NCBI GenBank assembly: GCA_027596195.1
Contig: JADGJG010000176.1
Span: forward strand, 1-33,804
Source of the DNA: Podochytrium sp. JEL0797
Lineage: Eukaryota; Chytridiomycota; Chytridiomycetes; Chytridiales; Chytriomycetaceae
Length of the DNA stretch: 33,804 nt
Direction of reading: 5' to 3'
A program made the position numbers and the translations under genes. How positions within the stretch are numbered: the stretch's first letter is position 1; each line of letters begins with the position of its first letter. The notes under the pieces are model-generated. The model searched no databases and was not told the DNA's origin. It saw only the letters and a list, made by a program, of their open reading frames with translations. This document shows, piece after piece, positions 1 to 10,609 of this stretch.

Positions 1-2089
1 TGAATCGCCCTGTACGCGTGATTCATCCATTCTTTCTCTTGCAACGTTTCCTCCCCCTTCATAATCTCATCCTGCTCCAACGGGTCCCTGGACAAGTCAT
101 AAAGGTGCATCTGGTCCATATTCGTATCCACTCGCAACTTGAACCCGTCCTCCACAAACACCTGCGCGTGTTGACTAATGGGGTTGCTGGTGGAATACAA
201 CGCCCGATGTTCCGAAATGGGCCGCAGAAGTGATTGTCCCTCATGTGCACTTGTTTCCAGAATCTCGCCGAGGTTGAGAAAGTCGAGAACCGTGGGAAGA
301 AGGTCAATGCTGGAAGTGGGGAAGCGCGGGTCCACGCGTCTCGTCCAGTCGCGTTGGAACACAGGGTTCTCTGAATAAAACATCATGGGAACGCGGAAAG
401 ATTCCTCAAACCCACCCTCCCCCGTCCCCACCACACCGTGATCGTCGAGTCCCATCCCGTGGTCACCGATAATGACAAAAAGCGTTTTTTCGAGCAATCC
501 CTTGTGCTTGGCAAACTCGGCAAAAACTCCTTCCAAGAAGGAATCCACGTTGTTGACAGCGTTCAAGTAGCTGTTGATGCGATCATCTCGGGCAAAGCGC
601 TGGATCGGATTTCCCTCCGGAACATCAAATGGATGGTGCCCTATGTTATCCAACAAGCCCATCACGAAGGGCTCTTTCGAATCGACTTGCGAGGTCAACC
701 ACGCAGACAGGTTCGGCATCTCCGCGCGGTCGTCCACTCCGAAATAGTTCATCCACTCGTCCCGCGTGACGCCCACGTCTTCAATACTGTAGGTGCTGCT
801 GAACCCGACTTGTTGGATGGTTTCGGTGAAGTGGTCAAAGTCGAGCTGGCCAGGGTAGTAGAAGCGAGAAGTGTGGTTGGGCAGAAGGTGGGGGAGGCAC
901 GGAGCGTACATTTGGCGTTTGAATTCCGAGTGGCCGCCCTTTGCTGCGTACACGCCGCATAAGGTCGAGCGGAACGATTTGATGGTATATGCTGAAGCTG
1001 TTCGGGTGCGCGGGAAGAAGAGAGACTTGTGCTTCAACCGGTTGAGGAAGGGGGAGAAAGTGGAGTCGAATTCGGCAATATGAGACTTGTTGAGCAGAAG
1101 TGACGCGAGGTGGGTGTCGAGGGTCGCGTTGAAGTCGAGCATATCGGCACGCAAGGACTCTCTGAACATGACCACCACGTTCTCGAGTTTGGCCTCGTCA
1201 GTTGCGGGATACGCAGACACGTTGTACTGAAAGTCGAGCGCCTTGAGATCGCCTGCGCTCTGTGAGTAATCCGCGCGAAACAAGCTCCGAACGTCGCGCC
1301 AGATGTAAGTCAACGGAGGGCTCACGAGGAAGTTCTCAGACAGTCTCGCCATTCCCGTGCCGCTCCCAATCCCGATAAAGCAGTAGCAGACCCCAGCCAG
1401 CACACACATCTTGAACCACCGACCACGCCACCAAACGGGAACCTTGGTATCCACCTGCACGTACTCTTCCACTTCAACAACACCACTCTCCGAATCATCC
1501 ACCTTCTTGCCAACCTTCAGATACCCGGCACGACTGCCACGCCTTCCGCCCATCCGCCTCGAAAAGTACAACGCACCCACCAACTGCACCGCTAGCAAAC
1601 TCACACACATGCTGACCACCACCAACAACTGCTTCTGGAAAGCCTCGGCATACTGCTGCAGCATTTGCAAATCCATGTCCTGCATCGCGAACCAATCCGC
1701 GAAATTTCCAGTTTCGAGAAAGTAGCACAGGAACATTGAAGCAGCCCAACTTTGGAGAGGGAGAAGGAGCCCCAGAATGAGAATGTGGCAGGCGATAAAG
1801 CGAGATTGAAGCGGGATGATGAATAATCGATAAACGATCAGGTCGAGAAAGAAGAGACCGGGGAATAGTGGGAGGCCATGCAAAAAGAATGATTGCTTGT
1901 CCATGAGAATGAACATGATACATTTGAGAACTGCGACTAGGCTGAAGGAAATGAAAATGAATGCCTCCGAGAAGGATGCGAATGGCTGTGGGGTTGTTTG
2001 TTTTCAAATGGGGGGGTGGGGGATGGAAATGTGGTTTAACAGTTGTTCTCTCTTGCGGTCGGGCGTCAAAGTACCTTCAGGAAAATCAT
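1..2089 (-). CDS. Membrane sulfatase / LTA-synthase-like protein (3' end outside window)
   Basis: The frame is open from about 1985 to base 1 and runs off the window, so the C-terminus is missing. About four or five hydrophobic helices come first (1990-1560), then a basic and acidic linker, then a sulfatase-fold domain. Visible hallmarks are VVVMFRESLRADM (metal-binding Glu), RSTLCG and GGHSEF in the nucleophile region, GHHPFDVPEGN, VIIGDHGMGLDDHG (metal Asp-His) and the terminal LYDLSRDPLEQ. Multi-helix N-terminus plus sulfatase fold is the architecture of LtaS-type phosphoglycerol transferases and their fungal relatives. The substrate cannot be told from sequence; action on a lipid or cell-surface glycan outside the membrane is inference. 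The start is uncertain: a CAG acceptor at 1986 suggests a first exon 2089-2075 (MIFLK) with an 89-base intron; otherwise the first in-frame Met is near 1917. Confidence 0.85.
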
Positions 2090-2427
2090 TGGGTATTTAG
2101 GCATTTTGTTGTTTTGGTGTTTGTTTAAAACTGGGCGGTGTTTGTTCACGTTCACAATGTGCGTCATGGCAAGCTCGTTAAAAAAAGTTCGATTTTTCCT
2201 CCACTGAGTTATAATAACAAATCGCTATCAAACCTTCGGGTTGGGCATCGTGAACGGAGAGGACTACCCTTTTCCCTTATGAAACATGAGAAAGAAGGTT
2301 CCAGAACCACAATTACTTTTTCGAAACGTGTAGATAGGGAGGTTTGGTGGCATGGTTCATCTTTTGGCGTGTTGCAGGATATTTCCATCATTCTTTCTTT
2401 CTTCATTCGTTACAGAAAAAATGAAAA
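2090..2427. other. Intergenic stretch between sulfatase 5' end and acyltransferase 3' end
   Basis: This is AT-rich spacer. It should hold the promoter of the minus-strand sulfatase gene and the 3' untranslated region of the minus-strand acyltransferase gene. I see no convincing coding segment. The open frames on both strands here have low-complexity content and no family resemblance. Confidence 0.5.
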
Positions 2428-4165
2428 TCAGTCCTGCTTCTTCCCCAACCCCGTGGCCTCCTCGCCCCTCAAAGCCCTCTTCTTCTTTCCTCCACTCACA
2501 ACACCCACTACGAAATCGAGCCCAAACAGCACTACCAGCCCCACATGTCCGTAAAAATACAGTCTCGACCACAGCGTCATTCCGATATCCAAATACCGCA
2601 TGTGGAATCCAATAGTCGAGTACGAAATCGCAATCACAGTTGTGATACACCCGACAATGTTATACACGGGCAAGAATTTGTGGAGGGCGGACGTTGGGTC
2701 ATGGAAGGCAGGTCGGAACAGCTTGCGCGTGAGCCTGTTGGCGGTCGTGAGGAACGACAAGGTGATGAAGAAGAGATAGTATCCAGGGACTAGGGATGAT
2801 AGTAAATCTGTCAGCACCGACGCGTCCTCCAAAATACAAAACAAACTCACAAAAGCCGTGCCAGAACGCCGAAACAAGGAACGTCACGTGGGTCGCAGCC
2901 CCCGCATTCGCCTTCGCCTTCTTCCTCTCCTCGGGTGTTTCATCCGGGAGAGCCTCCGGCGCCAAACGGAGGTACACGCAACTCTTGAGCCACGCAGCTG
3001 TTTGAACATTCCAGGCGCTCATAAACATGCGCACATTCTCGGGAAACTCGAGGTCCCAGATGCGCACGTTTTCGCAACGGTTCCAGCGGTACTTTTGCTC
3101 CGCAGGGGGGCTGGACTTCGTAGCGGGGAGTGGTCCCATGTATCCAAACCCGCAGAGCACACACGCGCCTTCGGCCAACTTCCACGCGCCGAAAAACTGC
3201 GTCTGTTGAACCAACGCAGCGATCAAAATGTAACCGGCCCTCTTGAAAAACCCCCACTCCAAAAACGCATCCTCCAACGCAAAATCGTACGACAGTCCAG
3301 GGCTCAAAAAAATGTGAATCAACGAGCACACTGCGCCGAGGGACAAGGTTTCGAAAAAGTAGTTCCATCGTCCTGGAAGCATTCTCTGGCCTTTCGTTGT
3401 AATCTTGAAATCGCCCATGTTGCTTATGAAATCGTGGTACGTGCGGAAATCAAATGATGGTCCAAGAATAAATGCGGGGTAAAAGAACACAAAGCCGAGG
3501 TAATCGAGGAGGGACGGAATCTTGGTCGGGTTGATGCGGAGGCTTTGTTGTGATTTCGAGAGTTCCTGATACGAAGTTCGAATCACGAAATACACATATT
3601 CAACCGCAACTCACCCTGTCGGCACGAGATCCGTCATATACAGACCACGCGAACGAACTATACTTTTGAACAGCAACCATCATTGGGATCGTTTGATCGA
3701 ATCGAGGGGTATCGATCGAAGAGAAGAATTGGGCATTCAAGTGACTAAATACGATTATTAACACACACGTGGGTAGAGAACAAGGAAATGGTTTCTTACT
3801 TGGCTGCGAGAACGCCCATAGACACGATAATCACGGCAACGGGCGTTTTCGAGGTTGGTTTGTAAATAGAAATGTAGTAACATACACATGAGAGTGATAT
3901 GATCTGGACCAGTCCTTGAACTGGTAAGGGGGGATTGTGAGATGGGAATGCAAGGTGCGAGGGGAAGGAGAATGCACGCACTGTTGAAGAGTCCCACAAA
4001 CAATAGACTTGATACGGTGATCGAAAACAGGTTTCTCGCGGTGGGGGTCGTCAGCAGGCCAAAGGGAAGTGCGAGGAAGTATGAGGACAGGAGGACAATT
4101 CCCGGTCCGAGAACGTCGTTCGGGAGACCCGTCAGCTCAATTAACAGCGAAAGATCGAGGAGCAT
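2428..4165 (-). CDS. ALE1: Lysophospholipid acyltransferase, MBOAT family (ALE1/LPT1-like)
   Basis: Five exons keep frame: 4165-3982, 3920-3800, 3744-3615, 3565-2851, 2789-2428, giving 503 residues. Donors are GTGCGT, GTAAGA, GTGAGT and GTGAGT; introns are 49-61 bases. The protein is a polytopic membrane enzyme. Family signatures are AVQKYSSFAWSVYDG, a PSLLDYLGFVFFYPAFILGP segment, the conserved Asn in WNVQTAAWLK and the catalytic His in SAFWHGFFPGYY, which is restored only when the 61-base intron 2850-2790 is removed. The family transfers acyl chains from acyl-CoA to lysophospholipids in the ER (Lands cycle). The tail GGKKKRALRGEEATGLGKKQD is lysine-rich, as expected for ER retrieval. Its start codon faces the plus-strand channel gene, 136 bases away. 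Confidence 0.92.
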
Positions 4166-4301
4166 CCGCGGTGTTTTTTTCCAGGATTTTTCCTGGGATT
4201 TTTCCAGGATTTATTTTTCCATTCTTCTTTCTTTTAAAAAGGAATACTTAAACATAAAGGGAAAAAGGGGGGATAGGGAGGGAGAGATTTACATCGCAAA
4301 A
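4166..4301. promoter_or_regulatory. Divergent promoter with CCAGGA/TCCTGG inverted repeat
   Basis: Only 136 bases separate the start codons of the acyltransferase (minus) and the first channel gene (plus). From 4180 to 4216 there are three near-repeats of a TTTTCCaGGATT unit. Two of them form the perfect inverted repeat CCAGGA-TTTT-TCCTGG (about 4181-4196). A purine-rich stretch follows, ahead of the plus-strand ATG. A regulatory role is inference from position and symmetry. Confidence 0.4.
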
Positions 4302-7300
4302 ATGGCCTCGACTACATTCGACGCGTCTTCTCTGCTGACAGAGTCCTTGGAGCTTCAACAAACGCTATTTTGCCTACAAACCCAACTCTCCAGTGGTTTG
4401 AGCCGCCTGCAAAAGGTGGTTGAGATGGTTTCCAAACTTCCCGGAGCCGCGCCACGCCCCTCTATCGTGGATCAACGCGCCCAGGCCTTATCGCGAGCCA
4501 GTTCTTCGGGCAATGCTTATAATTCCGGCAGTATCTACTTTATGCCGAACGACAATATTCCGTCCGGGTTTCAGAAAAGGCTCAAACCACTTCCGACAGT
4601 CGAAAATCGATTCACGAAAGCAACAAGGGAATACGATGGGATGCGGAAGATCACGAGCCAAAACCGGATACTACCGTTGTTATCCCGCCAACTCCCGTCA
4701 TCAGTTCTGCAAACTTCCGGTCGGGGTCGGCGCGAGCCTCTGTCACTGGAAGGTTGCACCAGCATCCGTTTACCCCAACGCCACGAAACTGGATCAACAC
4801 GGTGGTGTCTGGGAGTTTTGATTCCGACGAGGGAGCGCCCAAGACAACCACAAATGATCTGGCTGTTAGTGATACCTCCGCAACGCAACCCATGTCGGCG
4901 ATTGTTGCGTCCGTGAGAAACAGCCCAACTATCCCCAAAAAAAGTCAACACGGACGTTCTGTTGAAAAACAAACCGGCGATTAAGGGAACGTCTCCTCTG
5001 CGGCCATTTCGATCCATCGACGCGACTCAGATTGAGCGGCGCAATTCAGCCGATGGGTCATACCACGCCGGGACTCCGAAATTGAGAGGGCTTGGATATC
5101 GGGTTGGATTAATTGACGGCGAGAGCCGCCGCAGCTCTGTGGCATCCAATTACTCCTTAATGCACACGCAGCAATCAAATCCACGACGCAAGAGCGACGA
5201 CACGAGGTCTCATTCAAACAGTCAAATGTTCCAATCTCCTTCCATTGTCATATATAGTGAATCGGGGGTTCGCGTTCCTTACTTGTGGCTGAGACTGCGG
5301 GACGCTGTTTTGAAGTCAGACTTTGTTGAAAGACTCAAACGGGAAGAAATGGAACAAGAGAATTCGCGCATCCCACAATCTGCTTTCAAGATTGAATTCG
5401 ACGGTAGCAGACAGCCTTCCATTAAATCCACTCTGAAAAGGCTTTCCAGCGTTGAAAAAACACCTTTGCAAGTCAATCAAAATGCAGCCCACGATGTTCG
5501 AGTTACGACCCACATATCATACGCACAGACACCATTTCAGCGGCTGTTTTTGTATCGCGCATTTGATGAGAAGGGGTACTTCATTCCTGCAGAGGCGCGA
5601 TGCGCTGATGTTGAAGCGGACATGTCGTTTGCAACAAATGGAATCCATCCAATGTCCCTTTGTTCGTTTTTTATTAGTACTGCAATGATAGGTAGTGTTT
5701 GGAATTGAAGGATTCTGATTAACTGACATTTTGGTTAGGAATTTACGCGATTGGGTTCTTCCTCGAACCATTCCACGCTCTCTACCATTCACCAGAAACA
5801 TATTCAGCCTTCTCTTATTTGCTGTCGGTCTTGTTTTTCTTTGATTCAGGGATCAATATTATCTCTCCTCTGGTTCCGGGCAAGTCTGAAGTTGCCGCAC
5901 AAGGAGTCCGACTTCCCCTGAAGAACTGGATGCTTCAATATGTCAAAAGAAACGCAATTCTTGACATCATTACCATGGTAACCTATCTCTTAACGCGCGT
6001 TTTCACAAGTCTAAACATCTCTCCAGATTCCATGGATCCAAATCATACGAGTTGACATCGCTCCCTACCCATTGTCGCTTCTGCGAATGGCTCGCATCAT
6101 TCGAATTCAATCCATGCTTTCGAATAACGGAGCGTTTGTGCGCCTGGGGTCAATGATTGAGGACATTAATGGAATTGGATCGATTCTCTGCCGCATCCTG
6201 CCCGTGGGCGCGATATTTGTAGGATTCATGCACATCCAAGCGTGCACGTTGTATTACATTGCGTTGATTGAGGGGTTTTCAGAATGGGATATTCAGTTTG
6301 ACCATTGGAAGTATTTTGCTGGGGGGGTTGAGGCAGCTGGGAATTTTGACCGATACGTTTGGATGCTCACGCAGGTAAAAATAACTATTGCACGGCCCTT
6401 GCCCGTCCCCCTCTGTCAAAACTCTCCTTCAAGCTTGGCTCATGGCTGAATAATTTGCTTGACAGGCGATTGGCAACTGCTTTTCAATGAGCTTCAAGCC
6501 CGAGTCCATTGCTCAACAAACTGCAACCGTTGCGTTTATTGTCCTCGGAGCCATTCTCTACGCCCTGTTTGTTGGTCTCATCTCCTCAGCAGCCATAGGT
6601 AAAAGATAAAGGCCTGATCCTCTCTCCTCTCTAAATGCTAATTGTTTCATGTTCTTTTTCACCACACATCCGTGTTACTTTATTCAACTTTCCAGCAAAT
6701 GATTCGTCGGGCCGACTTTACCGCCAAAAAATCGACGAAATCACGGAATACCTTGCCTGGAAGCGCATTGACGAATCCACAAAGAAAAAGGTGCTCTCAT
6801 ACTACGCTTACAAGTATCGAGGAAAGTTTTTCGAAGAGCAGGCCCTCTTGTCGGATATGAACAACTCCCTTCGCATGGAACTCGCGACCATCAATTGTCG
6901 AAGACTTCTCGAACAGGTGCCGTTCCTCAAGCGCGAAATGAAGGATGGAAGGGATTCCATCTATCTTGGGAAAATGGCGACAGCGTTGAACGCTGTTTAT
7001 TACATGCCCGGCGACAATGTTTTCCACCAAGGCGAACAGGCAACAGAAATGTTTTTTATTCAGTCTGGAAAAGTGAATATTATTGTCAATGGAAGAATGG
7101 TTGCTACTTCAAACGCTGGATCGTTCTTTGGAGGTTGGTTTCGAGCTTTGATTTGGCGTTAATTAAAAATGATGTTTCTCAGAGGTTGCGTTGATTGCCA
7201 ATATTCCTCGAACGGCGACAATTCAGGCTGGAACGGCTTGCACGCTCTATAGTTTATCATCGAAAGATTTCGCAAACATCATCACCGAATTCGCCGACAT

Positions 7301-7400
7301 GAAGGAGCGCATCGACTTGATATATCAGGATCGCATGGAGAGGGTGTTGCGAGAAAAGGAGGGAAAATTTCGAGGGCCAGATATCTCGAAATTACTATAA
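4302..7400 (+). CDS. Cyclic-nucleotide-gated/HCN-type cation channel, paralogue A
   Basis: Secure exons: 4986-5691, 5739-5977, 6027-6374, 6466-6598, 6696-7133, 7183-7400. Upstream, 4302 to about 4550 and about 4625-4912 are coding but in different frames (see findings). The protein is about 880 residues. It begins with a helical TFDASSLLTESLELQ segment, then a disordered linker, then six membrane segments: S1 near IHPMSLCSFF, S2 with LFFFDSG, S3 DIITMIPWIQII, S4 LLRMARIIRIQ with few charges, S5, a pore helix RYVWMLTQ and filter AIGNCF, and S6. A canonical C-linker and a cyclic-nucleotide domain follow, with phosphate cassette FGEVALIANIPRTAT. Thr after the Arg fits cGMP preference in known CNG and PKG domains; that is inference. 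The filter lacks the GYG/GFG of K+ channels. The next gene is a tandem paralogue. Confidence 0.9.
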
Positions 7401-7463
7401 ATACCCTTAATAAATAAGGAATTTCTTTCCATTTTGGACGTCTGTTAGATTTACATTACCAAG

Positions 7464-10400
7464 ATGTCAATCCCGACGTTCGACGCGCCTTCCTTGCTCA
7501 CGGAATCCATGGAGCTGCAGAAAATGCTCCACGCCCTTCAAAGCCAGATATCAACGGGTTTAAATCGCGTCCAACGAGTGGTCGAAATGGCTTCGAATTT
7601 GCCAGGCAATACAGCACTTTTCGCGTCTCACCCACCGCTTCCTCGATGCAATAGCTACGCCATACAGACCTTTGATCGATACTCTGTTGATCACTTATCG
7701 CCTTTGGACTTGAAAGAAGAGCGGCAAGTTCCTGCTGAAAGGGAAATTTCCTTTATGCCTTCGTCACCGAAACCAACTAGAAAAGGTGGCTTGCTGTTGA
7801 ACGAAAAAACCAAGCTAGGAATCCGATGGGATGAAAACGATCACGAGAAAACAGCAGAAATCGAGATTCTTATTGGCTCCACCGACGACATGAGCGTGGG
7901 CCAACCGAAACCGTTAAAAAGAAAGTCATCGGCTAGGAAAAAGGCTTTTAGTCATTTGATTTTCGGAACAGAGACTCGGAGTGAAGGAATGGGAAGTCGT
8001 GATTCCATAGCAGACCCCCGTCAAACGCCAAAAAAGCAATCAACCTCAAAAAAAAGCATCGTCGAGCAAGTCGAACAGGAGGAGGCGCCTCCAATTCCAA
8101 CGTCACTCGCAAACGAGATTAGAAACCAACTCAAGAATAGTTCAGCAGAACGTCGCGGAAGTGGCAGCTTGATCATTCGGGGGAATGCCTCCAAAATGAA
8201 AGGGGGCTCAGAGAATCGATTCGACAACTTTCTTGAAGGGGGTCGAAGGAGCACCATTGATTCAAGTAATTCTCTACATGTTCCTGGTAGTTCCTTGTCA
8301 CATATATCTTCTCCTATACTTCCAATGGCCAATTTCGAGAGCAAACGCATTACGAGCCCAGTTACTCTTGAAGTTACGCATCCAAAAACGGGATTCCCAT
8401 CAAATGCTTCCATTCATTCAAAAAAATTCAAATTCGCATCAACCGCCTCCGTTCAAATCAAACCTGCCAAACTTTTGTGGATCAAACTTCGCACTGCTGT
8501 GATTGAATCAAACGATCTGGTTAGCAAACTTCAACATGAAACAGTCAAGTCCCTCCCCGACGCAGGAGCACGGAAATGCGAATCGCTTGAGGAGAAAATT
8601 GACGATTCTTCCTATCTGTTGCGTAACTTCTTTCTGTATCGCGCGTTTGATGAAAAGGGGCTATTTATCCCGGCAGAAATGCGAAGCGGCGACACAGAGG
8701 AGCCCATTTCATTCCAAAGAAACGGGATTCACCCTCTGTCCTTGTTTCACTTGATCTCGAGCACAATTATGATTGGTGAGGCAGTGCAGAAGTCTTTTGA
8801 TCATGAAATTGACACACGTTTACCAGTTATATTCTCTGTGGCATTCTTTGCGGAACCGTTCAACGCGTTGTTTCACACTCCGGCGTCATTTTCGACTTTG
8901 TCATACGCGTGAGTTCTATTTCTTCATTGGTTTGCGTATATTGAAATAGTCCACAGCTTCTCCATTTTATTTTTTATCGACACATTGGTGAGCGCTTGTA
9001 CACCGCTGCTTCCTGGCAAACTGGAAGTGGCATCACAAGGAAAACGTCGCCAACTTCAACCTTGGGCCCTGCTGTACTTCAAACGAAACGGGATCATTGA
9101 TCTCATTACCATAGTAAGTAGAAATGCCGAGAGTCATCGGCAATTTCATTTAAACCATTCATTTGGTAGATTCCGTGGGTTCAAATCACCAGATTTCCAA
9201 ACGCGGCATACCCCTTGTCTCTGCTCCGTCTCGTCCGCTTGTATAAACTTCCAATCATGCTCTCCAACAACGGCATCATTTTCCGATTAGGAAACATGGT
9301 CGAAGACATCAATGGAATTGGATCGATTCTGTGTCGCATCCTCCCCGTCGGCGGTATCTTTATCGGTTTCATGCACATTCAAGCATGCACGTTGTATTAT
9401 GTTGCGTCAATTCACATGTTTGATACGTGGGATATTCAGTTTGACCATTGGAAGTATTTTGTGGGGGGTATTGAAGCTGCTGGCGATTTGGATCGTTATA
9501 TTTGGATGCTCTCGCAGGTAACCTGCACTCAGATTGATTCTTAATGTCTTGATATTTACTGAGCTTGTGTCTCTTCATTTTAGGCGGTTGGAAATACTTT
9601 CAGCATGAATTTCAAGTGAGTTCCTGATTTTTTTTTTGGTGACAGAGCTCTGAAACATTCCTTTCGCTCCCAGACCTGAGTCCAGCTACGAGCAAATAAC
9701 AAACATTATCTTTATCGTAATCGGCGCAATCATATACGCCCTCATTGTCGGTCTCATCTCCTCCGCAGCCATAGGTAAAGGATGACTACCTTCTCCTCTC
9801 TCCTCTTTCAATTTGCTAATTCTTTCTATATTCTTTTTCACCACACATACGTGTTAATTCAACTTTCCCAGCAAATGATTCTTCAGGCCGATTATACCGC
9901 CAAAAAATCGACGAAATCACAGAATACATGATTTGGAAACAAATCGACGAATCCACAAAGAAAAAGGTGCTCTCCTACTACGCGCTCAAATACCGCGGAA
10001 AATTCTTTGAAGAACACACACTCCTTTCCGACATGAACAACTCTCTTCGAATGGAAATCGCGACTTTTAATTGTCGCAAGTTGCTTGAACAGGTGCCGTT
10101 TTTGAAACGCGAAATGAACGATGGTCGTGATATTATTTATCTTGGCAAAATGGCGACTGCGTTGAATGCGGTTTATTACGTGCCGGGGGATTATGTGTTC
10201 CATCAAGGAGATTATGGGGCCGAGATGTTTTTTATTCAAGCGGGGAAAGTGAATATTCTCGTGGGTGGAAAGCTGGTGGCGACTTCGCATGCTGGGTCTT
10301 TCTTTGGCGGTATACCATTTCTTTCTTTCCTTATGTATTTCTCTAAATCCAATCCCACAATTCAGAGGTCGCCTTAATCGCCAATATTCCACGAACTGCA

Positions 10401-10577
10401 ACCATTCAAGCTGGAACTGCGTGCACACTCTACAGCCTCTCCTCCAAAGACTTCGCAAACATCATCAACGAATTCACAGACATGAAAGAACGCATCGACT
10501 TGATCTACCAAGACCGAATCGCAACCATCATGTCTCAAAAGCTCAAAAAAGTCAAAGCAATGCGTGCCAAAAAATAA
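7464..10577 (+). CDS. Cyclic-nucleotide-gated/HCN-type cation channel, paralogue B
   Basis: Exons: 7464-8775, 8827-8908, 8957-9113, 9170-9517, 9584-9615, 9674-9774, 9872-10309, 10366-10577, all in frame, giving 893 residues. It starts 64 bases after paralogue A stops. The N-terminus TFDAPSLLTESMELQ matches A, and the 435-residue linker is polar and repeat-free with GIRWD shared with A. Channel core: pre-S1 FDEKGLFIPAEMR, S4 LLRLVRLYKLP, pore RYIWMLSQ with filter AVGNTF, S6, C-linker and cyclic-nucleotide domain with FGEVALIANIPRTAT. Corresponding exons of 348 and 438 bases have the same length in both paralogues. B has two introns that A lacks: one inside the post-filter codon (9616-9673) and one at 8909-8956. 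The 51-base intron 8776-8826 has no stop and a multiple of three bases, so its retention would keep the frame. It is followed by a basic tail. Confidence 0.93.
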
Positions 10578-10609
10578 AAAAACGATTTATTTTTTTGTCT
10601 TTTATTAAA

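Noticed and set aside
438..962. Long plus-strand open frame of 174 codons
   Set aside because: It is antisense to the sulfatase domain, whose minus-strand reading has clear family motifs.
2357..2650. Small minus-strand frame overlapping the acyltransferase end
   Set aside because: It is a shadow of the last acyltransferase exon in another frame.
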